64,000 nt of DNA from Flammeovirga aprica JL-4 (GTDB taxonomy: Bacteria > Bacteroidota > Bacteroidia > Cytophagales > Flammeovirgaceae). Positions 54,361 through 61,842 of the stretch are shown here, one piece after another (the first letter of the stretch is position 1; each line of letters opens with the position of its first letter). The notes under the pieces were generated by a model that ran no database searches, had not been told where the DNA came from, and worked only from the letters and a program-made list of their open reading frames with translations. The stretch lies in assembly GCF_012844305.1 (NCBI RefSeq), contig NZ_JABANE010000028.1, forward strand, positions 1-64,000, given 5' to 3'. The position numbers and the translations under genes were made by a program.

Positions 54361-54957
54361 TTAATCTAGGTTTAATTCTCTTTTTCTATTTCTTAGAAGG
54401 TCAGCGACATCAATCTCATCCCCATTATTAATATTGTTATCTACAGTAAGAAGGTTGTAATTACGGCCTTTAACTCTAAAAAGAATTTCTTGCCCCATCT
54501 TCAAATCCACGCCGCTTTTAGAAAAGGGGGAAAGGTTGGGGTTCATTACTGTGGGGATAATCAAAGGAATGGATTGTGCACTTTTATTTCTCAAAGTAAA
54601 ACTCACATATTCTCCTTCTTTTTGGAAAACCGCTCTACTTTCTTTAGTGATCTGTAATTTGACACTCACAGGATGATCGAGTTCATTTTTGATGGTCAAT
54701 TTGTTTTCTCTTTCTACCATCACATCAGCATTGGCTCTCGGTGCCAGGCCAAAACCTCTAATTTGCTGTTCTGTAGATTTGGATAATACGGCAATCCCTA
54801 CATCATCGCCGCCATTTTTGATGCTGGCTCTAAAGACATCCATAGAAGGGTAATCAATTTCAATACTGTTGTTAGCAGGTACTACAAGTGCCGTTTTTGT
54901 AGTTGTGCATGAGGAGATAAGGAATAAGGCAATGAGTTGTAAAACGATAGTTTTCAT
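54361..54957 (-). CDS. Lipoprotein of unknown function
   Basis: A 198-residue protein with lipobox FLISSC (Cys at about residue 17), followed by a Thr-rich linker. The mature part alternates hydrophobic and polar residues in a beta pattern: IEIDYPSMDVFRASI, ENKLTIKNELDHPVSVKLQI, VSFTLRNKSAQSIPLIIP. This resembles an Ig-like or protease-associated beta sandwich, but I recognise no family. It is alone, convergent with the sulfatase gene, and separated from the next minus-strand gene by a palindromic element. No link to fucose metabolism is visible. Confidence 0.72.
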   Translation of the reverse strand: MKTIVLQLIALFLISSCTTTKTALVVPANNSIEIDYPSMDVFRASIKNGGDDVGIAVLSKSTEQQIRGFGLAPRANADVMVERENKLTIKNELDHPVSVKLQITKESRAVFQKEGEYVSFTLRNKSAQSIPLIIPTVMNPNLSPFSKSGVDLKMGQEILFRVKGRNYNLLTVDNNINNGDEIDVADLLRNRKRELNLD

Positions 54958-55123
54958 CAGATTAGACTTTTAGTTAGAAAAGAGTAGTTGCGATGTGAGC
55001 ATTCCACAAGAGAACTGAAATGGATTGTGATTGTTTATGAAATAATGGATTATTTATAAATGATATGTCTATTGTGCTATTTTATAAGTATTTTGTTTAA
55101 AAGAATAGTTACTGATTCTTTAT

Positions 55124-55275
55124 TGTAGAAGTCAGAGACTTCTTATGATCTTTAAAGCACAAATGACGCTATCGATTAACATTTGCGCTAGAGGTACTTA
55201 GCCAATGGCGCGGATGTTAAGCGATAGCGTCATCCGTGTCTATAGATCACTAGAAATCTCCCGATTTTTAATAAA
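55124..55275. repeat. Large palindrome built from two inverted copies of the head of the 350-bp repeat
   Basis: Left half (GAAGTCAGAGACTTCT ... GACGCTATCGATTAACATTTGCGC) and right half (GCGCGGATGTTAAGCGATAGCGTC ... AGATCACTAGAAATCTCCCGAT) are reverse complements with scattered mismatches over ~70 bases each. Each half resembles the first ~75 bases of copies A and C (GAAATCAGGAGATTTCTGAT ... GACGCTAACGCTTAACATTCGCG). It is just past the stop of the hydrolase gene at 55280; the rest of the 54958-55279 gap shows no ORF. Confidence 0.75.
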
Positions 55276-55279
55276 ATTA

Positions 55280-56188
55280 TTACAATTTTGCCTTAAACCA
55301 ATCACTTCCTTTAGCAATTGCCAAACCTACTTCCTCTTCTTGATCATAGAAATTGAATTGTTGAATAGGAGACTCCAATTCTGTATCTAGCCACATTAAT
55401 TCCTTATTATCAGTAGCAATTTTCTCAAAGAAATTTTTGGTGTATTGTGGCAACACACAGCCATCAGAATGAATCATTAATGTAGGTGCCTGAAGTTTTG
55501 GAGCATAAGGCATTGGGTCTAAAGTCAACCAATCTTCCCAGCTCATCACAGCAAACTTGTCATTGCTCCACTCTGCAACTCCACCTCGTTCAGGATTTAG
55601 ATAATAATCATAATTACCATACATTGCGGCAGCAGTATTTGTAGTTGAAATAGTTTCAATGTATTCTACAACACCTTCTTTGGCAAACTTTTCTTTAGCT
55701 TTACGTGCAGCTTCAATTTTAGTATTCACACCTTCTTCGCCTCCATAAAATAACTTCACCGCTTCAGCATCATGAAGCCATGAAGCGGCCGTAACTACAG
55801 CTTTGATTCTATTGTCTTCAGAAGCAGCCATTAAGGTGTACATAGAGCCTGCACAAACGGCAAAAGCACCAATTCTTTCACTATCCACTTCTGAAAGGCT
55901 CTGTAAATAAGAAACCGCATTCTTGATATCTATCACTTTCATTTCAGGGTTTTCCCAGAATCTAGGTTCACCTTCGCTTTCCCCATAGTTTCTAAAATCA
56001 AATGCCAGGGTAATAAATCCATTCTCAGTAAACTTTTCAGCATACAATCCTGCCATTTGTTCTTTGACAGTAGTCCAGCTTCCTGATACTACAATGGCAG
56101 GGTATTGTGTTCCTTCTTTGAAATCTGCAGGGAAAAATAAATGGCCTGCTAAATTGAATCCTTCGCTTTTAAAATTAATCTTTTTCAT
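55280..56188 (-). CDS. Alpha/beta hydrolase, dienelactone-hydrolase-like with Cys nucleophile
   Basis: A 302-residue cytoplasmic protein (no signal peptide). Strand order and motifs fit the DLH-like hydrolases: GFNLAGHLFFPADF, AIVVSGSWTTVKEQ, LAFDFRNYGESEGEP, the nucleophile elbow GAFAVCAGSM with Cys where most members have Ser, and APTLMIHSDGCVLP with a candidate acid Asp. The Cys nucleophile is shared with genuine dienelactone hydrolases. A C-terminal His is not obvious; the ELESPIQQFNFYDQ segment occupies its usual place. It is the last gene of a minus-strand set with two NTF2-like proteins and an AraC regulator, a set common in Bacteroidota and often linked to stress or small-molecule detoxification. 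Substrate unknown. Confidence 0.8.
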   Translation of the reverse strand: MKKINFKSEGFNLAGHLFFPADFKEGTQYPAIVVSGSWTTVKEQMAGLYAEKFTENGFITLAFDFRNYGESEGEPRFWENPEMKVIDIKNAVSYLQSLSEVDSERIGAFAVCAGSMYTLMAASEDNRIKAVVTAASWLHDAEAVKLFYGGEEGVNTKIEAARKAKEKFAKEGVVEYIETISTTNTAAAMYGNYDYYLNPERGGVAEWSNDKFAVMSWEDWLTLDPMPYAPKLQAPTLMIHSDGCVLPQYTKNFFEKIATDNKELMWLDTELESPIQQFNFYDQEEEVGLAIAKGSDWFKAKL

Positions 56189-56215
56189 AGTTATAAGTCT
56201 CTTGTGTTTTTGTTA

Positions 56216-56623
56216 TTATTTAATTTGATCTAGCAAGCCAAAACCTTTCGCTGCTACTATAGGGTTGAAGATTTCTACATACTCCGTGATAAGGTTGTCC
56301 TCATTGAATTTGAAAGTGGCGTAGTAGTCATTTTCATACCACCCAGCATTACCTTTCAACTCAATTCTCCCTTTGAATTTCACGAAAATCATTCTTGATG
56401 CCTCCATCACATGAAGTTCTTCAATAGGAAAAAGCATCTGCTCAAAGTTTGGAAAAACAGGTTCCCAATACGCTTTGATTGCTTCACGCCCTTTTGCTCC
56501 TTCAGGGAATAAACCAGAGTGATAAGGATTAGAATGCACACCATCTTCTGTAAATAGAGCTACTACTTTTGAGACATCTTTTTCTTCGAGTGCTTTTAAA
56601 AAAGCAATTGTATTTTCTTTCAT
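56216..56623 (-). CDS. NTF2-like (SnoaL-type) protein
   Basis: A 135-residue cytoplasmic protein of the cone-shaped NTF2 fold: MKENTIAFLKALEEKDVSKVVALFTEDGVHSNPYHSG, then GREAIKAYWEPVFPNF, then RMIFVKFKGRIELKG and YYATFKFNEDNLITEYVEIFNP. Such proteins act as isomerases, cyclases, hydratases or simple ligand binders. The second family member is 15 bases upstream, so the two may form a heterodimer or arose by duplication. No catalytic acid pair can be assigned confidently. Confidence 0.82.
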   Translation of the reverse strand: MKENTIAFLKALEEKDVSKVVALFTEDGVHSNPYHSGLFPEGAKGREAIKAYWEPVFPNFEQMLFPIEELHVMEASRMIFVKFKGRIELKGNAGWYENDYYATFKFNEDNLITEYVEIFNPIVAAKGFGLLDQIK

Positions 56624-56638
56624 TTCTTGATAGATAAT

Positions 56639-57091
56639 TTATTGAGTTACTTTTTCGATGGCTTTTTGTGGAAGAGAAGTATTCCCATCCTGATATTTAA
56701 AATTGAATTTCATTTTCGTCACTTTCCATTCTTCCTCTTTCAATTCTAACTCAAAATCATACGTACCGACAACTGTCCACACATTCCCACCTTCATCTTC
56801 TAAATAATGCGTGGCAGTACCGTAACAGAAAACTTCAGCAGTTCCGCCTTCAATAATGGAAATTATATTTCCTAATTGATGATGCGTATGTGTAAAGCCA
56901 GGAAGAATTCCTTTCCATGCATCTGTAATAGCCTGAGGACTTAAAGTTGTGGCCGGATTTCCGTTCATACTCGAATAATCAAGTACTACTTGATCATCAA
57001 ATATCTTTTCGATTTTATCCCAGTCCTGTTGATCTGTAGCGATAAAGAGTTGTGTAACAGCTTTTTCAGCAAAATTCATAAGTGACGACAT
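56639..57091 (-). CDS. NTF2-like protein, second copy
   Basis: A 150-residue protein with an NTF2/SnoaL fold: ATDQQDWDKIEKIFDDQVVLDYSSMN, SPQAITDAWKGILPGFTHTHHQLGN, AEVFCYGTATHYLED, VVGTYDFELELKEEEWKVTKMKF. The HTHHQLGN segment puts His residues into the cone, as in the scytalone-dehydratase-like group. It is first of the NTF2-NTF2-hydrolase set and begins 97 bases downstream of the AraC gene. Start could also be the Met at residue 5. Confidence 0.82.
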   Translation of the reverse strand: MSSLMNFAEKAVTQLFIATDQQDWDKIEKIFDDQVVLDYSSMNGNPATTLSPQAITDAWKGILPGFTHTHHQLGNIISIIEGGTAEVFCYGTATHYLEDEGGNVWTVVGTYDFELELKEEEWKVTKMKFNFKYQDGNTSLPQKAIEKVTQ

Positions 57092-57188
57092 TTAAGGTTA
57101 TTGTTTTATCTTTTGAACAATACAAATGTCGTTAGGATTGTTATGAATGAATTTTTCGTTTCAAAGCAAGAAGTATAAATTTCAAAGA

Positions 57189-58103
57189 TTACTTACTTTT
57201 TCTATAAGCACCAGGTGTCATTTGGGTATTCTTCTTGAAGAAAGCACTGAAATTATTCGGAGATTCAAAGTGAAGACCGTAAGCAATTTCCTTCACATTT
57301 TTCTCTGTTTGAAGTAATTCTGCTTTGGCGAGTTTCAAAATATGATTGTGGATATGGTTCAATGCCGTTTTCCCTGTGATGGATTTCACTACGGCATTCA
57401 AGTGATTAGGGTGAATATTGAGTAATCCCGCATAATAGGAAGGTGAATGCAAGTTGGCAAAGGTTTCCAGTTTTGCATCAGGGTAGAAGCTTGTTTTGAT
57501 TAATTTCTGAAAGCGTGAAAGTAATTTCAAGTCAGCAGAGCGGATTTGCTCATCAGCATCTTTAGTATTGACATTTTTTTGAAACAGTCTTTTTATCTGA
57601 TTCAAAAGTTGCAATACATATACCTGTATAAACTGAAATTTATCTTCATGATCACTATAATATTCCTTATGAATTCGTTCATAGATGCCTAATATTTCAG
57701 GCAGATCTGTTTCATCAATCTCAAAGGGAATAGACTCATCAATTTTTAGAAAAGGGAAATCATCCAATAAGCGATCAAAATAGTGAGAGGAAGCTAAAAA
57801 ATCTTGAGAAAGAATAATATAATACCCCGTCCAATCCGGCACTATTTCCCATGAAAGAATCTGAAAGGGAGAATTAAAAAAGACTGTCACTCCATTTGGA
57901 AAATCGGCATGATGACCAGAAATCGCTTTTCCACCCCCATCTGCCTTGATGGCAATAGAATAAAATTCATGACGGAAAGGAGGCATACTTTCGATGACTT
58001 TTCCCATGTTATCCTCAAAATTACGAATGTCGAAATGAGGGTGTTTTGGAGTAGCTATCTGTATAGCTTGGCAATATTCTGAGATGGTTTTGAAGTGGTT
58101 CAA
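57189..58103 (-). CDS. AraC-family transcriptional regulator
   Basis: A 304-residue cytoplasmic regulator. The N-terminal ~170 residues resemble a cupin-type sensing domain (YSIAIKADGGGKAISGHHADFPNGVTVFF, then PFQILSWEIVPDWTGYYIILSQDF). The C-terminal ~100 residues are the double helix-turn-helix of AraC: YYAGLLNIHPNHLNAVVKSITGKTA and VKEIAYGLHFESPNNFSAFFKK ending TPGAYRKSK. It lies directly upstream of, and on the same strand as, the NTF2/hydrolase genes and probably controls them. Nothing suggests fucose regulation. Confidence 0.9.
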   Translation of the reverse strand: MNHFKTISEYCQAIQIATPKHPHFDIRNFEDNMGKVIESMPPFRHEFYSIAIKADGGGKAISGHHADFPNGVTVFFNSPFQILSWEIVPDWTGYYIILSQDFLASSHYFDRLLDDFPFLKIDESIPFEIDETDLPEILGIYERIHKEYYSDHEDKFQFIQVYVLQLLNQIKRLFQKNVNTKDADEQIRSADLKLLSRFQKLIKTSFYPDAKLETFANLHSPSYYAGLLNIHPNHLNAVVKSITGKTALNHIHNHILKLAKAELLQTEKNVKEIAYGLHFESPNNFSAFFKKNTQMTPGAYRKSK

Positions 58104-58158
58104 GGAATTTATATATGATGTTTATATCAAGAACAGATTTTTTGAAAGCAATACCTCC

Positions 58159-58252
58159 TGTAGTAGCGTAGCCTGCTACGCTTTCCACGAAATAGAGAAT
58201 GCTGTTACCTATTTTCTAATAAAGTATTAGCATAGCAGACTACACTTCTACA
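58159..58252. repeat. Inverted repeat with nested palindrome
   Basis: Left arm 58159-58186 (TGTAGTAGCGTAGCCTGCTA) and right arm 58226-58252 (AGCAGACTACACTTCTACA) are imperfect reverse complements. The left arm itself holds a perfect small palindrome, AGCGTAGC-CT-GCTACGCT (58165-58182). It is a MITE- or REP-like element upstream of the AraC gene, with no ORF inside. Confidence 0.65.
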
Positions 58253-58298
58253 TAAATGATCTATAATTTTACAAAAACTAATCTATAAAAACCAAAAA

Positions 58299-58327
58299 AG
58301 CCCAACTCCAAAAATTAGAGTTGAGCT
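58299..58327 (-). terminator. Terminator for the minus-strand gene at 58528
   Basis: On the minus strand a 10-bp stem (AGCTCAACTC/GAGTTGGGCT, one mismatch, loop 9) is followed by TTTTTTGG. It lies ~200 bases beyond the gene's stop, with the repeat 58366-58532 in between. Confidence 0.7.
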
Positions 58328-58365
58328 AAAAATCCGACGTGAAATTCTTTATGTTTTCTACTGCT

Positions 58366-58532
58366 TAAGAGCATGTTTGGAATATATATTTTAGGAGTAA
58401 AAATTTTCCATTTTAGGTTGTGAGGAAATTAATTTCAGAGAAAATAGTGGTTCTATAGTTGATGAAATTAATAAACTCACGTTCTGAAAGGGTGAATTTT
58501 TACTAAAAGAGATGTTTCAAACATGCTCTAAA
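58366..58532. repeat. MITE-like element with terminal inverted repeats
   Basis: The ends read AGAGCATGTTTG (left) and CAAACATGCTCT (right); the arms match imperfectly for ~40 bases. Internal TTTTAGGTTGTGAGG and CTCACGTTCTGAA recur in the related element 62972-63112. It has no ORF of useful length. Its right end overlaps the stop codon of the gene 58528-59718. Confidence 0.7.
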
Positions 58533-59718
58533 TTTTCAGACCCTCAAGGTCTGATTTAAACAGTTTCAAACTGATTTTATTTAAATCTTCTTTGTTTCCT
58601 TCAAAATGATAAGTCACATGATGATGAGTGACTGACTCATTTACTTCTAATGCCTTTGCCGGAGAAGAAGATTCCAACTCATAGAAAGGACCCATTTGAT
58701 CACCATTTTCCAACGGACCATCATTGTAAGTATTGACAGCATCCCCTGCGTAAGGTTCGTCTTGAAGTTCCCACAATGAGTTCACATAATCTTTATCATT
58801 GTTGAAGCTGAATTGTACCACAGTCAATACTTCTTTTTCAGCATCATAACTTCCCAAAAGGGGAATCGTATTTTCCGGTCTCAAACCGATTTTTCCTCTG
58901 TGTGTACCATCTCCCTTGAATAAGATCAGTTCATCATTTACCTTCAATTTATCTGAAGGAATAGCACCAAAATAGCTTTGGTAAGCAGGTGCGGATTTGA
59001 AAGGTACCATAATCACGGTTTCATCAGAAGGCATAAACATCCCCAAAATCCAAACAGAAAGCAGGCCTGTTTCCTTATCCCATGCTTGCTCACCTATATT
59101 TTTGATTTTATTGACCGATTCAAAACCTACAAAATCAACATCCATATCTGAAAAATCGAGGGCTAATTTTTGCTCGATTTCTGCTTTTTCGAAGATGCTT
59201 ACTTCACGGTTGACCAAGATGTGGAAAGGAAAACCCGAGTAATTCGTCAGGTTCATTTCCTTTTCAAATACTGCTTTTGATGAAGTTTGAGAGATCACCT
59301 CAAAACCTTCTGTATCAATTTCTTTTGGTGTACGCCAGTTGTCAAACGTAAATTCTGTCTTCGGGTCGAAGAAAATAGAATACTGACCACCTTCAGGACC
59401 TAACCAAAAACGATCTTCGCCTCCATAGATATTAATTTTATCTTGAAGCTGATCTGAAGCAATTGCCTCATAGTTCAACCAACCATAACTGTTACCTTGA
59501 CTTCCTTGTGCGGAACTCGACATGATGCGTCCTTGGTAAGCTGGAACAATAGCCACTTGACTTTTTCCAGTGCTATTTTCTAATACAATGGTAGATTGAT
59601 GTTGCTCTAAAAATGCGACATCATACCCAAAAGACCCCTCTTGTAATTTTTCCTCTTTGTCGCAACCTAATGAAGCTGTTAAACTCATAATAAATATAAT
59701 TTTCTTAAAATAATTCAT
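58528..59718 (-). CDS. DUF6786-like lipoprotein, mutarotase-type fold
   Basis: A 396-residue protein with lipoprotein signal (TASLGC, Cys19). The sequence GRIMSSSAQGSQGNSYGWLN, IYGGEDRFWLGPEGGQYSIFF, a SGFPFHILVNREV beta run and MGPFYELESSSPAKAL with THHHVTYHFEG match, to my recollection, the DUF6786 family of Bacteroidota, which has an aldose-epimerase-like beta supersandwich. A role in sugar binding or mutarotation is possible but unproven, and it lies outside the main PUL. The stop codon TAG is formed by the terminal inverted repeat of the MITE-like element at 58366-58532, so the C-terminus may have been altered by that insertion. Confidence 0.72.
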   Translation of the reverse strand: MNYFKKIIFIMSLTASLGCDKEEKLQEGSFGYDVAFLEQHQSTIVLENSTGKSQVAIVPAYQGRIMSSSAQGSQGNSYGWLNYEAIASDQLQDKINIYGGEDRFWLGPEGGQYSIFFDPKTEFTFDNWRTPKEIDTEGFEVISQTSSKAVFEKEMNLTNYSGFPFHILVNREVSIFEKAEIEQKLALDFSDMDVDFVGFESVNKIKNIGEQAWDKETGLLSVWILGMFMPSDETVIMVPFKSAPAYQSYFGAIPSDKLKVNDELILFKGDGTHRGKIGLRPENTIPLLGSYDAEKEVLTVVQFSFNNDKDYVNSLWELQDEPYAGDAVNTYNDGPLENGDQMGPFYELESSSPAKALEVNESVTHHHVTYHFEGNKEDLNKISLKLFKSDLEGLKI

Positions 59719-59908
59719 TTGTTTTCAGTGTTTAATGTGAGCTATTTCCATATTTATTTTAAAAGAGAAAAAACTCTATCATAAGAGATGAAGAGTTTTA
59801 ATGTTATATATTCGTGTGTAAATTTGATACTTGTTTGTTAGTGTTAGTGTGAAAAGCACAAGCTTGTGTGAAACTTAGCACTTCCCGTTTCCTTCATAAG
59901 AAAGAAGA

Positions 59909-60088
59909 TTATTTTTCGGTGAAGACCAATGAAGAAAATTCAGCATTATTGTTTTCAATTTCCCATTTGATCATTTGTGTTTTTAGCCATTTTGATGCCT
60001 TGAGCCACTTTTTCTTTTTTAAATCATTTTGAAGTATTGATTTAATGATCTCTTGCTCGTCGATGTTTTTTTGGATTGAAAGTGTCAT
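59909..60088 (-). CDS. Small basic protein (59 aa), hypothetical
   Basis: ATG at 60088 to TAA at 59909. The protein begins MTLSIQKNIDEQEIIKSIL, is rich in Lys and Trp (KKKKWLKASKWLKTQMIKWE) and ends FTEK; it looks helical and amphipathic. It lies downstream of aldA on the same strand with its start ~83 bases past the aldA stop. It is too short for codon statistics by eye, so it may be chance. The remaining parts of the 59719-60171 gap hold only weak hairpins (for example AAAACTCT/AGAGTTTT at 59770-59799). Confidence 0.4.
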   Translation of the reverse strand: MTLSIQKNIDEQEIIKSILQNDLKKKKWLKASKWLKTQMIKWEIENNNAEFSSLVFTEK

Positions 60089-60122
60089 AATAGTATTATT
60101 TATCAGTTAAAAAAATAGGGGT

Positions 60123-60164
60123 AAAGAGTTTGAAGCATATCCTAGGACATACCCCAAACGCTTT
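60123..60164 (-). terminator. Weak hairpin after aldA
   Basis: Arms AAAG-n-GTTTG and CAAAC-n-CTTT enclose a quasi-palindrome centred on CCTAGG. It sits 8 bases past the aldA stop. There is no long T run, so termination is tentative. Confidence 0.4.
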
Positions 60165-60171
60165 ATCAAAA

Positions 60172-61638
60172 CTAATTTTGTTGGATATACATTACTTTAG
60201 TTTGTAAGTACTCCTCTAAACCATGCTTACCGTCAGCTCCACCGATACCAGATTTTCTAAATCCAGCGTGGAATCCTTGAATCGCCTCGAAGTTTTCACG
60301 GTTTACATACGTTTCACCGAACAACAATTCTTTAGTTGCACGAAGAATTTTATTAATGTCGTTTGTATAAATAGAAGAAGTCAATCCATACTCACTGTCG
60401 TTTGCAAAGTCGATTGCTTGGTCGAATGAAGAAACTTTCATTACTGGAAGTACCGGACCAAATGTTTCATTTTGCATCACGTCGTGATCTTGTTCTACAT
60501 TTGTAATCACAGTTGGCTCGTAGTAGTAACCTTTATCGAATTGAGATGAAATTCTACCACCTAATAATACTTCACCACCCTGCTCTTTTGCTCTCTTCAC
60601 CATCTCGTCAATTTTCAACAATTGTGTTTTGTTGATTTGAGCACTCATATCCGCCTTATCATCAGTGCGGGCATCACCTACACGTACAGCTTTCATGGCA
60701 GGAAGTAATTTTGTCATGAATTCCTCATACACTTCTTCCTCCACATATACTCTTTCAGCACAGTTACAAACTTGGCCACTGAAGATCACTCTTGAAGCAA
60801 CAATTGCTTTCACAGCAAGATCCAAGTCAGCATCTTTACATACAATAGCAGGCGCTTTACCACCTAATTCTAATGATACTTTTGTAATGTTTTTAGCTGC
60901 AGCTTCCATCACTTTCTGACCTGCTCCTACAGAACCTGTCAAACTGATAATACCAACATCAGGGTTTTCAGAAAGCGCTTGTCCTACTTCATGACCGTAT
61001 CCTGTGATGATACTTAAAATACCGTTTGGTAAACCGATGTTTTCGATTAAACGGGCGAATTCTAAACAAACCATTGGAGTTTCCTCACTGATCTTCACCA
61101 CACATGCATTACCTGTCAATAAAGAAGGAGCAATTTTACGTGCCATTACGAAGAATGGGAAGTTCCAAGGGCAAATACCTACAGCAACACCGATAGGTAA
61201 TTTATGTAACATCATTTGCTCGTTTGGACGGTCACTTTGGATAATTTCACCCTCATATGATCTCGCCATACCAGCATAGTAATCAAAATAAACAGCTGTT
61301 ACGTCAATCTCAACCTGTGCTAACCCCATTACCTTCGCCTGCTCAGTTGCTAAAGTCTCTGCTAAAAATACACGGTTCTCTCTGATCACCTGTGCCATTT
61401 TCTTTAAATACTCAGCTCTTGTTGGTGCGGGCAATAATCCCCATTTTGGTTGAGCAGCCTTTGCTGCAGCTACAGCTTTATCTGCATCTTCTCTAGTACC
61501 TCTTGGAGCAAGTGCAATTACTTCCTCATTACAAGGGTTTAAAACTTCGATATGGTCTGCTGTAGAGAAAAAAGATCCCGCGATATATTGTTGGTAAGTT
61601 TTTACGTCTGTCCCAACGTCATAAGAGTAGTTTGACAT
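60172..61638 (-). CDS. aldA: Lactaldehyde dehydrogenase (aldehyde dehydrogenase AldA)
   Basis: Oxidises L-lactaldehyde, the product of the fuculose-phosphate aldolase, to L-lactate with NAD. The 488-residue length and motifs are those of E. coli AldA: PWNFPFFVMARKIAPSLLTGN, SLTGSVGAGQKVMEAA, the general base Glu in SLELGGKAP, and the catalytic Cys291 in FSGQVCNCAERVYVEE, which is a near-exact AldA signature. ETFGPVLPV and the C-terminal KSGIGGADGKHGLEEYL complete the family pattern. It is divergent from fucA with a shared 204-base regulatory region containing the 25-bp inverted repeat. Confidence 0.95.
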   Translation of the reverse strand: MSNYSYDVGTDVKTYQQYIAGSFFSTADHIEVLNPCNEEVIALAPRGTREDADKAVAAAKAAQPKWGLLPAPTRAEYLKKMAQVIRENRVFLAETLATEQAKVMGLAQVEIDVTAVYFDYYAGMARSYEGEIIQSDRPNEQMMLHKLPIGVAVGICPWNFPFFVMARKIAPSLLTGNACVVKISEETPMVCLEFARLIENIGLPNGILSIITGYGHEVGQALSENPDVGIISLTGSVGAGQKVMEAAAKNITKVSLELGGKAPAIVCKDADLDLAVKAIVASRVIFSGQVCNCAERVYVEEEVYEEFMTKLLPAMKAVRVGDARTDDKADMSAQINKTQLLKIDEMVKRAKEQGGEVLLGGRISSQFDKGYYYEPTVITNVEQDHDVMQNETFGPVLPVMKVSSFDQAIDFANDSEYGLTSSIYTNDINKILRATKELLFGETYVNRENFEAIQGFHAGFRKSGIGGADGKHGLEEYLQTKVMYIQQN

Positions 61639-61735
61639 AGTGTTTATTGTCTAAAAATATGTGTAATAATTCAATGTTTGGATGTTCATTGTTCCTGAAC
61701 TTACTGCTAGTTACGACTATATTTTATGATAAATG

Positions 61736-61784
61736 TCCTGCACTTTCCTGCTTTTTGTGCAGGAAACCCAAGGATAGTTTCCTG
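61736..61784. promoter_or_regulatory. Overlapping inverted repeats in the aldA/fucA intergenic region
   Basis: CAGGAAAC (61760-61767) and GTTTCCTG (61777-61784) match the fucP element at 50815-50839 in 23 of 25 positions. A second repeat, TCCTGCAC/GTGCAGGA (61736-61764), overlaps it, so four CAGGA/TCCTG half-sites are clustered. They are placed to control both divergent genes. Confidence 0.6.
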
Positions 61785-61842
61785 TTTTAATCCCGTTAAG
61801 TTTGGGTATAATTTAAAAACAGACAACGAAACAATTGAAGAA

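Noticed and set aside
61726-61842. Upstream start for fucA adding 39 residues
   Set aside because: The extension translates through the conserved 25-bp inverted repeat shared with fucP and has no counterpart in the aldolase family.
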